This document shows, one piece after another, positions 52,455 to 61,934 of a stretch of DNA of 64,000 bases (its first letter is position 1; every line of letters starts with the position of its first letter). The notes under the pieces are model-generated. The model had not been told where the DNA came from. It was given only the letters and a program-made list of their open reading frames with translations, and did no database searches. Source of the stretch: Vibrio diazotrophicus. GTDB lineage: Bacteria; Pseudomonadota; Gammaproteobacteria; Enterobacterales; Vibrionaceae. The stretch spans positions 3,224,001-3,288,000 of the forward strand of contig NZ_CP151842.1 of NCBI RefSeq assembly GCF_038452265.1. Direction: 5' to 3'. The position numbers and the translations under genes are program-made.

Positions 52455-53384
52455 ATGCGTAAAGTCATCACTCTTGCAGCAGCAACTATGCTGTCGTTCA
52501 ACACCTATGCAAACACTTGTGAAACAGTTCGTTTCGCTGATGTCGGCTGGACAGACATCACAGCAACTACCGCTGTCACAACCGAACTGTTAAAAGGTTT
52601 GGGCTACCAAACCAAGACTGACCTACTTTCAGTACCAGTTACCTACTCCTCTATGGCCAATGGCGATATCGACGTTTTTCTAGGTAACTGGATGCCAACA
52701 ATGGAAGGCGATATTGCCAAGTATCGTGATGCAGGAACGGTAGAAACTATTCGCGCCAACCTTGAAGGCGCGAAATACACCCTAGCCGTACCTAAATATG
52801 TTTATGACGCAGGCGTAACGTCATTTGCCGACATTGCAAAGCATGCTGATCAATTCAAAGACCGTATTTACGGTATTGAACCTGGTAACGATGGTAACCG
52901 ACTCATTCAATCAATGATTGATAGCAACGCATTCGACCTTAAAGGTTTCAAACTGGTTGAGTCGAGCGAAGCAGGCATGGTTTCTCAGGTTAAGCGTGCC
53001 GTTCGCCGTAACGAATGGATTGCATTCCTCGGTTGGGCGCCACACCCAATGAACAGCAATGTTGAGATGGAATATCTGGCGGGTGGTGATGACTACTTCG
53101 GCCCTAACTACGGCGGTGCAAACGTTTATACCAACGTACGCAAAGATTACGTAGCACAGTGCCCGAATGTAGGTCAGTTACTTAACAACCTGTCGTTTAG
53201 CCTTGATATGGAAAACGTTCTGATGGAAGCCATTCTTAACGAAAAGAAACAGCCATCAAAAGCGGCTCAGGAATGGCTGCGTGCTAACCCAGAAGCTATC
53301 GAGCAGTGGTTACAGAAAGTCACCACTAAAGACGGTAAACCAGCGATAGAAGCGGTAACCGCATATTTGAACAAAGACGCTTAA
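52455..53384 (+). CDS. choX: Choline ABC transporter substrate-binding protein
   Basis: Periplasmic choline-binding protein. The 309-residue precursor has a Sec signal peptide (MRKVITLAAATMLSFNTYAN) and an OpuAC/ChoX-type mature domain with F-A-D-V-G-W-T-D-I-T-A-T-T, L-G-N-W-M-P-T-M-E and aromatic residues (for example G-W-A-P-H-P-M-N) that commonly line quaternary-amine pockets. Its place after betIBA indicates choline as ligand rather than betaine. Confidence 0.93.
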   Translation: MRKVITLAAATMLSFNTYANTCETVRFADVGWTDITATTAVTTELLKGLGYQTKTDLLSVPVTYSSMANGDIDVFLGNWMPTMEGDIAKYRDAGTVETIRANLEGAKYTLAVPKYVYDAGVTSFADIAKHADQFKDRIYGIEPGNDGNRLIQSMIDSNAFDLKGFKLVESSEAGMVSQVKRAVRRNEWIAFLGWAPHPMNSNVEMEYLAGGDDYFGPNYGGANVYTNVRKDYVAQCPNVGQLLNNLSFSLDMENVLMEAILNEKKQPSKAAQEWLRANPEAIEQWLQKVTTKDGKPAIEAVTAYLNKDA

Positions 53385-53433
53385 CAAACTGGTTGGCGGG
53401 GCTAAATGCCCTGCCACTAAATAAGGAATTCTC

Positions 53434-54279
53434 GTGAACATTATTACTGAGCATAAAATCCCATTAGGAAGTTGGATGGAAACCGGGGTCGACTGGCTCA
53501 CCATTAATGCCTCTGGTTTCTTTGATACCATTTCTTTCTTACTTGAAAGCATCATTATGTTGTTGGTTGATGTCTTTAAATGGATGCCACCAGCCGCTCC
53601 TATTCTTTTAACCGCCGCTATTGCGTGGTGGTTGCACCGCAGTGTTTCGTTAGTTGTGTTTATCATCGCAGCCCTGTTGCTGATCTTAAACCTTGGCTAC
53701 TGGCAAGAAATGCTGGAAACCTTTGTTATGGTTTTCTCCGCGACAACGATTTCCGTATTAATTGGCGTCCCACTCGGAATCATGGCGGCACACCGTCCAT
53801 GGGTTTACACCCTGATGCGTCCTATTTTGGATTTGATGCAGACAGTTCCTACTTTCGTCTATCTGATCCCTACACTGGTATTGTTTGGTTTGGGTGTCGT
53901 TCCGGGACTGATTTCTACCATCATCTTTGCCATTGCAGCGCCGATTCGTTTGACTTACTTGGGAGTTACCCGTGTACCGGAAGAACTGATTGAAGCCGGT
54001 AAAGCGTTTGGTGCTAACCGCACAAAACTGCTCTACAAAGTCGAACTTCCTGCCGCTCTGCCAAGTATCATGGCGGGTATTACCCAATGCATCATGCTAT
54101 CACTGTCAATGGTAGTGATTGCAGCCTTAGTTGGCGCAGATGGCTTAGGTAAGCCAGTTGTTCGCGCATTAAACACGGTAAACATTTCGCAAGGTTTCGA
54201 AGCGGGTTTAGCGATTGTACTCGTCGCCATCATTCTGGACCGACTGTGTAAAGCACCAAACAGTAAAGAGGTATCATAA
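53434..54279 (+). CDS. choW: Choline ABC transporter permease
   Basis: A 281-residue inner-membrane permease of the ProW/ChoW family with about six helices and the EAA loop (E-L-I-E-A-G-K-A-F-G-A-N-R-T-K-L). ATG is preceded by AAGGAATTC (53434 is GTG with this site). It partners choX and choV and overlaps choV by one base. Confidence 0.93.
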   Translation: MNIITEHKIPLGSWMETGVDWLTINASGFFDTISFLLESIIMLLVDVFKWMPPAAPILLTAAIAWWLHRSVSLVVFIIAALLLILNLGYWQEMLETFVMVFSATTISVLIGVPLGIMAAHRPWVYTLMRPILDLMQTVPTFVYLIPTLVLFGLGVVPGLISTIIFAIAAPIRLTYLGVTRVPEELIEAGKAFGANRTKLLYKVELPAALPSIMAGITQCIMLSLSMVVIAALVGADGLGKPVVRALNTVNISQGFEAGLAIVLVAIILDRLCKAPNSKEVS

Positions 54280-55463
54280 TGAAAACCATTAATATCGAAA
54301 ATCTGGACGTCGTGTTTGGTGACCAAACAGCCGCTGCAACAGAGCTACTGGATCAAGGTAAAACTCGTCAGGAAATTATCGATGCGACAGGTTTAGTTGT
54401 TGGCGTCGATAACGTAAGCCTTGATGTAAACCAAGGTGAAATTTGTGTCCTTATGGGGTTATCGGGTTCCGGAAAATCGAGCTTACTACGAGCAATTAAC
54501 GGGCTTAACCCAATTACTCGTGGTTCTCTAGTGGTTCAGGACAAAGAGCAGAGTATCGATTTAGCTACATGTAATGAAACAACTCTGCGAGAACTACGCA
54601 CCAATAAAGTCTCTATGGTGTTCCAGAAGTTTGCGCTCATGCCTTGGCTAAGTGTCTTGGACAATGTTGCCTTTGGTCTTGAAATGCAGGGACTAGCTAA
54701 AAAGGAACGCCGAGCTCGCGCACGTGAAAAACTGGAAATGGTTGGACTTGCAGAATGGGAAGATAAGCTTCCACATGAGCTGTCTGGCGGCATGCAACAA
54801 CGCGTAGGCTTAGCACGAGCGTTCGCGATGGATAGCGATATTCTGTTAATGGATGAACCCTTCTCTGCACTTGATCCATTGATTCGATCGCAACTTCAGG
54901 ATGAGCTACTCAGCCTACAAAAACGCTTAAACAAAACCATTGTGTTTGTTAGCCACGATTTAGACGAAGCACTGAAGATTGGATCTCGTATCGCCATTAT
55001 GGAATCAGGAAAGCTGATCCAATATGGTAAGCCAGAAGAGATTGTTCTCAAGCCAAAGACTCAGTACGTCCAAGATTTCGTTTCTCATACCAACCCATTA
55101 AATGTCCTTAAAGGACGATCTTTAATGAACAGTTGTGATGAACTTAAGCAAGAATCTGGTCGCTGGCAGATTTGCCAACAAGCTGATGTTTGGATAGAGA
55201 AAAATGACAACAAATGGAATGTATCTTCTTCGCCAAAACTGAAGCTGATTGAATGGAACGAACAGACTAAGTTCGAAGAATTAACCAGTGATTCACTTGT
55301 AGTAGCTTCACCAGATATCGAAATGCGTGATGCTATCGAAATTTGCTATCATACTGGTAACCCTATTGTGCTGATAGAGAATGGAGAGTTAGTCGGAACG
55401 TTAAGTGACCATGACTTCTACCACGCTCTACTTGGTAAGTATCAGCAAGAGCAAGCTGCTTAG
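54279..55463 (+). CDS. choV: Choline ABC transporter ATP-binding protein
   Basis: A 394-residue ATPase of the ProV/OpuAA type. It has Walker A G-L-S-G-S-G-K-S-S, signature L-S-G-G-M-Q-Q-R, Walker B I-L-L-M-D-E-P and an H-loop H-D-L-D-E-A. The C-terminal 110 residues form a CBS-like region that may sense osmotic or energy status. ATG overlaps the choW stop codon. Last gene of betIBA-choXWV. Confidence 0.93.
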   Translation: MKTINIENLDVVFGDQTAAATELLDQGKTRQEIIDATGLVVGVDNVSLDVNQGEICVLMGLSGSGKSSLLRAINGLNPITRGSLVVQDKEQSIDLATCNETTLRELRTNKVSMVFQKFALMPWLSVLDNVAFGLEMQGLAKKERRARAREKLEMVGLAEWEDKLPHELSGGMQQRVGLARAFAMDSDILLMDEPFSALDPLIRSQLQDELLSLQKRLNKTIVFVSHDLDEALKIGSRIAIMESGKLIQYGKPEEIVLKPKTQYVQDFVSHTNPLNVLKGRSLMNSCDELKQESGRWQICQQADVWIEKNDNKWNVSSSPKLKLIEWNEQTKFEELTSDSLVVASPDIEMRDAIEICYHTGNPIVLIENGELVGTLSDHDFYHALLGKYQQEQAA

Positions 55464-55488
55464 ATTAGTAGATTCAGATTGATAAGAG

Positions 55489-55515
55489 AAAGGCGACTTT
55501 ATGGTCGCCTTTTTT
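55489..55515 (+). terminator. Terminator after betIBA-choXWV
   Basis: AAAGGCGAC and GTCGCCTTT form a nine-base-pair stem with a six-base loop, followed by TTTTTT. It is 25 bases after the choV stop. Confidence 0.95.
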
Positions 55516-55516
55516 A

Positions 55517-55532
55517 TGTTTCACGTGAAACA
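55517..55532. promoter_or_regulatory. parS-like ParB site 2
   Basis: TGTTTCACGTGAAACA is a perfect 16-bp palindrome and an exact match to the bacterial chromosomal parS consensus. It lies in the intergenic gap between the choline and thiamine operons, immediately after the choV terminator. Confidence 0.9.
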
Positions 55533-55602
55533 TCTTTTGTCTCTATTCTTCTCTCTATCTCAAGATCTCAATCGCCCAAATCGAATAGTCAGCTGGTGGC
55601 TT

Positions 55603-56718
55603 TTATCCTGAATAGGCAAAATGCCAATCTTGCCACACTGCTTCCAGCCCTTTGCTCTTCATCGCCAGCGCCACATCATTTGCAGTGCGTTCATCACTAA
55701 TTGCAAACTGCTCCAGCTCAACATTTGAATTTGCGTAACCACCGGGTTGAGTTTTAGAAGCAGCAGAAATACTGGTGATTCCCAGCACTGAAACGTTGTC
55801 TCTAAAACTAGCAGACTCACGTGTCGATAGAGAGAGTTCTACTTCTCCATTCCATAAGCGATAAGCGCAAATGAGCTGTACAAGCTGTTTATCACTCATG
55901 ACAGATTTGGGCTGCATGGCTCCTGCACACGGTCTTAATCGTGGAAAGGAAATCGAGTATCGGCTTTGCCAATACGTTTTTTCCAGATAGTCGATATGCG
56001 CGGCTACATGGAAGCAGTCCGTTCGCCAATCTTCCAAACCAATCAACGCCCCTAGCCCAATTTTATCTATACCCGCTTTGGCTAACCGCTCCGGTGTGTC
56101 TAGGCGATATTGAAAGTCCATCTTCTTACCACGTAAATGATGTTTACTATAAGTCGACGGATGATAGGTCTCTTGATAAACCATGACTGCATCTAAACCT
56201 AACGTTTTTAGTTCCGCATACTCAGCTTGGTCTAGAGGCTGAACTTCCATAGCCAGATAGTTAAATGAAGACTTAATCAGAGGAACGGTTCTTCGAAAAT
56301 AATCCATTCCTACTTTGGTTTCATGTTCGCCAGTTACCAGCAAAACACTATCAAATCCCATTTTTTTAATTGCTTCTACTTCAGCCTCTATCTCATCATC
56401 AGTTAAGGTTTTACGTTTGATACGATTGCCCATTGAAAACCCACAATAGGTACAATCGTTAGAACATAAATTTGATAGATAGAGCGGAACATAGAACGAC
56501 ATCGTATTACCGAAGCGCTGGCGAGTTTTCAGGTAAGACTGTTGCGCCATTTGCTCTAAGTAAGGTTCTGCAGCAGGAGAGATCAGCGCTTTAAAATCTT
56601 CAAGACTTCGCTTTGACTTACTTAACGCCAGTTCGACATCTTGAGAAGTTTTACTGTATATAGAGAGCTTAATATCATCCCAGTCGAGTTGTTTAAATCG
56701 CTCCAGAAAGCTCATCAT
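55603..56718 (-). CDS. thiH: Thiazole synthase ThiH (tyrosine lyase, radical SAM)
   Basis: ThiH cleaves tyrosine to dehydroglycine and p-cresol for thiazole formation. The 371-residue protein has the radical-SAM cluster motif C-S-N-D-C-T-Y-C-G-F and the family segment L-x-P-C-A-G near the C-terminal half. It overlaps thiG by four bases at the end of thiCEFSGH. Confidence 0.97.
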   Translation of the reverse strand: MMSFLERFKQLDWDDIKLSIYSKTSQDVELALSKSKRSLEDFKALISPAAEPYLEQMAQQSYLKTRQRFGNTMSFYVPLYLSNLCSNDCTYCGFSMGNRIKRKTLTDDEIEAEVEAIKKMGFDSVLLVTGEHETKVGMDYFRRTVPLIKSSFNYLAMEVQPLDQAEYAELKTLGLDAVMVYQETYHPSTYSKHHLRGKKMDFQYRLDTPERLAKAGIDKIGLGALIGLEDWRTDCFHVAAHIDYLEKTYWQSRYSISFPRLRPCAGAMQPKSVMSDKQLVQLICAYRLWNGEVELSLSTRESASFRDNVSVLGITSISAASKTQPGGYANSNVELEQFAISDERTANDVALAMKSKGLEAVWQDWHFAYSG

Positions 56719-57512
56719 GCGCCTCCCAAAAACTCTGTAAACGGACTTGACGCTACAGCGTGATTTACCTGACCAGCCAATCCACTTTCAAAAGCAATTC
56801 GCCCCGCCTCCACTGCCAGTTTAAATGCTTTGGCCATGGCAATCGGATCACCCGCAGTAGCAATTGCGGTATTCACCAATACAGCGTCCGCCCCTAGTTC
56901 CATTGCTAATGCAGCGTCTGACGGTGCGCCAATTCCAGCATCAACAATGACAGGAACATTCGCCTGGTCGATGATAATTTCGAGGAACTCACGTGATACC
57001 AATCCCTTATTGGTACCGATAGGCGCTCCCAACGGCATAACGGCAGCACAGCCAACCTCTTCCAACCTTTTACACAGAACAGGGTCTGCATGGCAGTATG
57101 GCAATACAATAAAGCCATCTTTTACTAGCTGCTCGGCGGCCAACAACGTTTCTATTGGGTCTGGCATCAGATACTTTGGATCAGGATGAATTTCCAATTT
57201 AAGCCAATTTGTACCAAGTGCTTCACGAGCCAAATGCGCCGCAAAAATGGCGTCTTTTGCTGATTTTGCACCTGACGTATTTGGCAATAGATTCACCCCA
57301 GCTTCTATTAGCGGAGACAAAATATCATCGTCACGAGTCTCAAGGTTCACTCGCTTGAGGGCCATAGTAACCAATTCAGATTCGCAAGCTTGAATAGCTT
57401 TCGTCATAGTATCGCGGTTAGAAAACTTGCCAGTACCGGTGAGTAGTCTCGAGCGAAATGTTTTATCCGCAATTGTTAGTAAATTTTGACCTGAAAGACT
57501 GTTATTCGACAT
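56715..57512 (-). CDS. thiG: Thiazole synthase ThiG
   Basis: ThiG forms the thiamine thiazole ring from deoxyxylulose phosphate, dehydroglycine and ThiS thiocarboxylate. The 265-residue TIM-barrel protein has the Schiff-base lysine in N-W-L-K-L-E, V-L-P-Y-C-x-D-P-V and P-V-I-V-D-A-G-I-G-A-P-S-D-A. It begins five bases after thiS. Confidence 0.97.
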   Translation of the reverse strand: MSNNSLSGQNLLTIADKTFRSRLLTGTGKFSNRDTMTKAIQACESELVTMALKRVNLETRDDDILSPLIEAGVNLLPNTSGAKSAKDAIFAAHLAREALGTNWLKLEIHPDPKYLMPDPIETLLAAEQLVKDGFIVLPYCHADPVLCKRLEEVGCAAVMPLGAPIGTNKGLVSREFLEIIIDQANVPVIVDAGIGAPSDAALAMELGADAVLVNTAIATAGDPIAMAKAFKLAVEAGRIAFESGLAGQVNHAVASSPFTEFLGGA

Positions 57513-57516
57513 AACG

Positions 57517-57723
57517 TTAGCCTCCTGCTATCGCTTGAAAAAGTGAGATTCGGTCCCCTTCATTGAGCTCCTGAGATGACCACAAGCCTTTAGGGATAAT
57601 TTGATCATTGATGGCAAAGACGCAACCAACTGCGGGTAAATCTAATTGCTGTTGCAAAGAAGTAAGCGTGGTTTGCTGATTGATCTGCTGAACAACGCCA
57701 TTAACGGTTACAGTGATGGACAT
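57517..57723 (-). CDS. thiS: Sulphur carrier protein ThiS
   Basis: A 68-residue ubiquitin-fold sulphur carrier ending in the essential G-G (A-I-A-G-G), which ThiF adenylates and then converts to a thiocarboxylate. It overlaps the end of thiF by 16 bases, and GAGGGGGTGAT precedes the start. Confidence 0.95.
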   Translation of the reverse strand: MSITVTVNGVVQQINQQTTLTSLQQQLDLPAVGCVFAINDQIIPKGLWSSQELNEGDRISLFQAIAGG

Positions 57724-58511
57724 ATCACCCCCTCGTTGTTATTAGTATTGGTTTCTTTGGCTCCGCAGACTTCACAATCAGGATCTGCCATCAACTGCCA
57801 CTTTTGCCAATCTAGGTGTTTAGCGTCGAATGTCATTAACTGATGAGTTTTAAACTCAGGCAACTCAGCCAAATATTGAATGGCCAACAAGGCTTGTAGA
57901 TTGCCAATCGTTCCAACTACCGGACCAATAATCCCAAGGTCACTGCATTTCCCCACTTGATCGGTATAGTCACGAGGAACCATACAGGCATAGCAGCCAG
58001 TTGCTTTGTTTGGTGCGGCAAAATCAAAAGCGATAACCTGACCACTCCAACCAACTGCGGCGCCTGATATAAGTGGAACCTGACACTCAAAGCACACCTG
58101 ATTAACGAGATGTCGAGTCTTTAGGTTATCCGAACAATCCAACACCACATCCGCCATAGACACTTCCAAAGGCAACAGATTCTTATCAGCTCGTCGTTGT
58201 ACCGTTCGAATATGACACTCGGGATTTAAAGCTCGTAGTTGTTGCGCCAATGCATCTACTTTTGGTGTTGATACATGCTGGTTACGAAATGCGATTTGAC
58301 GAGACAAGTTAGAAACTTCTACCTCATCATCATCACAAAGAACCAGCTTTCCTACTCCTGCAGCAGCTAGGTATAGAGCAGCCGAGTTACCTAAGCCTCC
58401 ACAGCCGATGATTAGTACAGAAGAGTCACACAGTTTTTGTTGCCCTGATTCACCGATCTCAGGTAAGCATACTTGGCGTTGATATCGTAAAAAGGCATTG
58501 TCAGATAACAT
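57708..58511 (-). CDS. thiF: ThiS adenylyltransferase ThiF
   Basis: ThiF activates the ThiS C-terminus with ATP. The 267-residue E1-like protein has the nucleotide motif I-I-G-C-G-G-L-G-N-S-A-A, the R-Q loop (L-S-R-Q-I-A-F) and paired zinc cysteines G-C-Y-A-C and C-E-V-C. It overlaps thiE by 11 bases. Confidence 0.95.
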   Translation of the reverse strand: MLSDNAFLRYQRQVCLPEIGESGQQKLCDSSVLIIGCGGLGNSAALYLAAAGVGKLVLCDDDEVEVSNLSRQIAFRNQHVSTPKVDALAQQLRALNPECHIRTVQRRADKNLLPLEVSMADVVLDCSDNLKTRHLVNQVCFECQVPLISGAAVGWSGQVIAFDFAAPNKATGCYACMVPRDYTDQVGKCSDLGIIGPVVGTIGNLQALLAIQYLAELPEFKTHQLMTFDAKHLDWQKWQLMADPDCEVCGAKETNTNNNEGVICPSL

Positions 58512-59703
58512 CGAACACCTCCTGTCTGTTCGAGGTGCGGCTAAACTTTGACTGCAACTCTTTTACGTTTGCTTCCACATTTTTTGCTTCGGTAATAGCT
58601 CTGACCACAGCAATGCTTGAAACACCTTGATCGAGCACTTGCTGAATATTGTCTAAATCAATACCGCCAATCGCAACACTTGGTACTCCGATGGATTTGC
58701 CATAAGGCATACTATCAAGCAGCTTTTGATAAAGACCCAATCGTACTAAGCCTTGTGGTTTTGATTGCATTTGCTTAGTAGTGGTAGGAAATATATGTCC
58801 AAGGGCGATGTAGCTCGGTGATAGCTGATGGATACGTAGCAACTCAAAATAGCCATGAGTGGATAACCCCAATGCCATCCCACTCTCTGCGATAAGCTCC
58901 AAATCTGCGTCTAGTACATCTTCTTGACCAAGGTGAACACCAAAAGCTTTGTGCTTCAAAGCTAACTGCCAGTAGTCATTAATAAACACTTGTGCCTTGT
59001 GTTCTCTACCCAGTCGAATAGCTTTAACGATTTGTCGTTCTAAACTTGGCTCATTTGGGTCTTTAATCCGTAGTTGTATGGTTTTAATTCCCAACTTAAG
59101 TAATCTTTCAATCCATTCAACATTGTCAACGACTGGGTATAGACCCAATGATTGTTTACCTAGAGTGGTAAAACCTGTTTGAGCAATAGAAACTGCAGGT
59201 TGCTCAATAAACGGAAAATGTTGGAACTGTGTCGGCCATGTTTCACGTGAAACATTCATTGCAGCCCGACTCAAAACAAGGGCATCTTCCAGAGGAAAAT
59301 CGAGAGCGAGAGAAGCTACGACCCAAGCAAAATGACGCCAAGATTGATTCGTAGATAAGGTCTGACTATGAATCAAGAGCGTTGTTTCATCTAGATGAAG
59401 CCAGCTGTCTACCAGACGTTCATCATAAGAAACGCCAATTTGAACAACATTAGGTAGACAAACCTCTTGAGGTTGCCCCCCGTAGAGGAACGTCAGTTCT
59501 CTATCTAGACCGCCGTTACCACTTAATTCAAATAAATTGCTGTATAAACGAGAAGTCTCTGTATCAACAAGTTCAATACATTGGGTCGGGCTTACGCCCA
59601 ACTCAATGTGACTGACATTGAAACCCTGCTCAGCTGCGAGCAGCAAAACTTGTTGAACTTCTCCCGTAAACTCAAGGCAATGAGATGGGATAAGTATCTT
59701 CAC
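58501..59703 (-). CDS. thiE: Thiamine-phosphate synthase with an N-terminal extension
   Basis: ThiE joins the thiazole and pyrimidine phosphates to make thiamine phosphate. The C-terminal half (about residues 185-385) is a normal ThiE barrel: L-Y-P-V-V-D, Q-L-R-I-K-D, F-I-N-D-Y-W, G-V-H-L-G-Q-E-D and L-G-H-I-F-P-T. The total of 400 residues is nearly twice E. coli ThiE. The first ~180 residues resemble a degraded ThiD kinase (W-V-V-A-S-L-A-L-D-F-P-L-E-D-A) without its G-T-G-C motif. A parS-like site lies in codons for the linker. Starts three bases after thiC. Confidence 0.93.
   Translation of the reverse strand: MKILIPSHCLEFTGEVQQVLLLAAEQGFNVSHIELGVSPTQCIELVDTETSRLYSNLFELSGNGGLDRELTFLYGGQPQEVCLPNVVQIGVSYDERLVDSWLHLDETTLLIHSQTLSTNQSWRHFAWVVASLALDFPLEDALVLSRAAMNVSRETWPTQFQHFPFIEQPAVSIAQTGFTTLGKQSLGLYPVVDNVEWIERLLKLGIKTIQLRIKDPNEPSLERQIVKAIRLGREHKAQVFINDYWQLALKHKAFGVHLGQEDVLDADLELIAESGMALGLSTHGYFELLRIHQLSPSYIALGHIFPTTTKQMQSKPQGLVRLGLYQKLLDSMPYGKSIGVPSVAIGGIDLDNIQQVLDQGVSSIAVVRAITEAKNVEANVKELQSKFSRTSNRQEVFDVI
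59239..59254. promoter_or_regulatory. parS-like ParB site 3 (inside thiE)
   Basis: TGTTTCACGTGAAACA, identical to the site at 55517, lies in the thiE coding sequence at codons for N-V-S-R-E-T. It is a full match to the parS consensus. Confidence 0.9.
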
Positions 59704-59706
59704 AAG

Positions 59707-61674
59707 TTACTCCTCTGTAACGACAGAGTTCTGTTTAACTACTGGATGGTAAAGCTCAGAACCTGACTGCAAGAACTCCTGAGATTTTTGACGCATACCT
59801 TGATCCACTTGTTCAAATAGCAGTGGGTCATCCAGCATTTTGATTTCGATTGCTTGGTCAGCGGCAACTTGTTCCTTGTTATTCGCGTATTCTCTAACCT
59901 CTTGTGAGATCTTCATTGAGCAGAACTTAGGACCACACATAGAACAGAAATGAGCAACTTTCCCTGACTCTTGAGGAAGTGTTTCGTCATGGAAAGCTCG
60001 CGCGGTAACTGGATCGAGAGACAGGTTGAATTGGTCTTCCCAACGGAATTCGAAACGAGCTTTTGACAAAGCGTTATCGCGGACTTGAGCGCCTGGATGC
60101 CCTTTAGCAAGGTCAGCGGCGTGAGCAGCAAGCTTGTAAGTAATAAGCCCTGTTTTTACATCTTCTTTGTTAGGAAGTCCTAAATGCTCTTTTGGCGTTA
60201 CATAGCAAAGCATGGCACAGCCATACCAACCAATCATGGCAGCGCCGATACCAGACGTAATATGATCATAGCCGGGTGCAATATCTGTCGTCAGAGGACC
60301 AAGAGTATAGAAAGGCGCTTCGTGGCAGTGCTTCAACTGCTCTTCCATGTTCTCTTTAATCATGTGCATAGGAACATGACCCGGGCCTTCGATAATAACC
60401 TGAACATCATATTCCCAAGCGATTTTAGTTAACTCGCCAAGTGTTCTTAACTCAGCAAACTGAGCTTCATCATTCGCATCAGCAACCGAGCCTGGGCGTA
60501 AACCATCACCTAACGAAAGCGAAACATCATACTTCGCACAGATTTCGCAAATCTCTCTGAAGTGGGTATAAAGGAAATTTTCCTGATGATGAGCCAGACA
60601 CCACTTAGCTATGATTGAGCCGCCACGAGAGACAATACCGGTTACGCGTTTAGCAGTCATAGGTACGTATCGAAGAAGCAAACCAGCATGAATTGTGAAG
60701 TAATCGACCCCCTGCTCCGCTTGTTCAAGTAAAGTATCGCGCATCACTTCCCAAGTCAGGTTTTCAGCTACACCGTTTACCTTTTCCAGAGCTTGGTACA
60801 TAGGAACAGTACCAATCGGAACCGGGCTGTTACGTAATATCCACTCACGTGTTTCGTGAATATTTCTGCCAGTAGAAAGGTCCATAACCGTATCAGCACC
60901 CCAACGCGTCGCCCATACTAGCTTTTCTACTTCTTCTTCAATTGAAGAGCTCACAGACGAATTGCCAATGTTGGCGTTTACTTTCACTAAGAAGTTACGA
61001 CCTATAATCATAGGTTCAGCTTCTGGGTGGTTGATATTGCATGGAATCACCGCGCGCCCTTCAGCCACTTCTTTGCGCACGAACTCTGGAGTTATATCTT
61101 TAGGTAGATTTGCACCAAAACTCTGTCCTGAATGCTGCTGGTTGAGTTGTTCATCTTGGTAACGGCGATTACCCATGTTCTCTCGCAGCGCAATAAACTC
61201 CATTTCAGGAGTAATAATACCCTGACGAGCATAATGCAGCTGAGTAACGCGTTTTCCCTCTTTGGCACGACGAATCGAAGGCAAATTGCCATAACGCAGC
61301 TCGTCCAATGTTTCATCTGATAGACGCTCTTGCGCGTATTCAGAACTCATCGATTGCAGAACTTCAGTATCGTTTCGCTCTTCAACCCAGTCGGCTCTTA
61401 GTTTAGGTAACCCGCTGTATAAATCGATTTCATGTTCAGGATCGGTATAAACGCCAGAAGTATCGTAAACGCAAATAGGTTCGTTAGGCTCAAATATCGG
61501 AGCTTCTTTGCTGCCACCGATTAAGCTATCAGCAAGTGAAATCTCACGCATCGGTACGCGTAAATCGGCACGAGAGCCAACGACATAGGTCTTACTAGAA
61601 TTTGGATAAGGTTGAACTGAGAGGTTCTCGATAAACTGTTTTGCTTCCAGTCTCGCTTGTTTGCGACTCGACAT
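59707..61674 (-). CDS. thiC: Phosphomethylpyrimidine synthase
   Basis: ThiC converts aminoimidazole ribotide to the thiamine pyrimidine by radical SAM chemistry. The 655-residue protein carries the C-terminal cluster motif C-S-M-C-G-P-K-F-C-S-M and conserved H-G-L/A blocks (for example E-G-P-G-H-V-P-M-H and G-P-L-T-T-D-I-A-P-G-Y-D-H). The start at 61674 (MSSRKQARLEAKQ) has AAGGA upstream; an earlier start would lie in the riboswitch leader. First gene of the operon. Confidence 0.97.
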   Translation of the reverse strand: MSSRKQARLEAKQFIENLSVQPYPNSSKTYVVGSRADLRVPMREISLADSLIGGSKEAPIFEPNEPICVYDTSGVYTDPEHEIDLYSGLPKLRADWVEERNDTEVLQSMSSEYAQERLSDETLDELRYGNLPSIRRAKEGKRVTQLHYARQGIITPEMEFIALRENMGNRRYQDEQLNQQHSGQSFGANLPKDITPEFVRKEVAEGRAVIPCNINHPEAEPMIIGRNFLVKVNANIGNSSVSSSIEEEVEKLVWATRWGADTVMDLSTGRNIHETREWILRNSPVPIGTVPMYQALEKVNGVAENLTWEVMRDTLLEQAEQGVDYFTIHAGLLLRYVPMTAKRVTGIVSRGGSIIAKWCLAHHQENFLYTHFREICEICAKYDVSLSLGDGLRPGSVADANDEAQFAELRTLGELTKIAWEYDVQVIIEGPGHVPMHMIKENMEEQLKHCHEAPFYTLGPLTTDIAPGYDHITSGIGAAMIGWYGCAMLCYVTPKEHLGLPNKEDVKTGLITYKLAAHAADLAKGHPGAQVRDNALSKARFEFRWEDQFNLSLDPVTARAFHDETLPQESGKVAHFCSMCGPKFCSMKISQEVREYANNKEQVAADQAIEIKMLDDPLLFEQVDQGMRQKSQEFLQSGSELYHPVVKQNSVVTEE

Positions 61675-61789
61675 AGCATTTTCCTTGTATTGTTTTAGGG
61701 ATAAATGCTTGGCGGAAAAATGTGTCAATAAGAGATGAGTAGACGGATCTTAGGTTTGGGGCTTATAGCCAACCAATCTAGAAAGAGGC

Positions 61790-61877
61790 TCTTCTCTTGT
61801 TCCCTTCGCTGGTATTAACCAGATCAGGTTCAACGGATCCCGAATAAACGGTCTCAGCCTTATGGCACTCCGACAAG
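61790..61877 (-). promoter_or_regulatory. TPP riboswitch (THI element)
   Basis: Read on the minus strand: CTTGTCGGAGTGCC, GGCTGAGA, CGGGATCCGTTGAACCTGAT, CTGGTTAATACCAGCGAAGGGAACAAGAG. These are the conserved THI-box elements in order (only the last two differ a little from consensus). It lies about 115 bases before the thiC start. Binding thiamine pyrophosphate should reduce expression of thiCEFSGH. No T-run terminator is obvious before thiC, so control of translation start is likely. Confidence 0.96.
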
Positions 61878-61934
61878 TGAAACGATTATAGATAAAGAAA
61901 CTTAGTTAACCAAGAACAAAAGTAGAGTTTTTAA

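Noticed and set aside
60845..60860. Further parS site at a CACGTG in thiC
   Set aside because: CTCACGTGTTTC matches only the central CACGTG; the GTTTC/GAAAC arms on both sides are absent. Other CACGTG occurrences at 13172, 55818 and 56996 fail in the same way.
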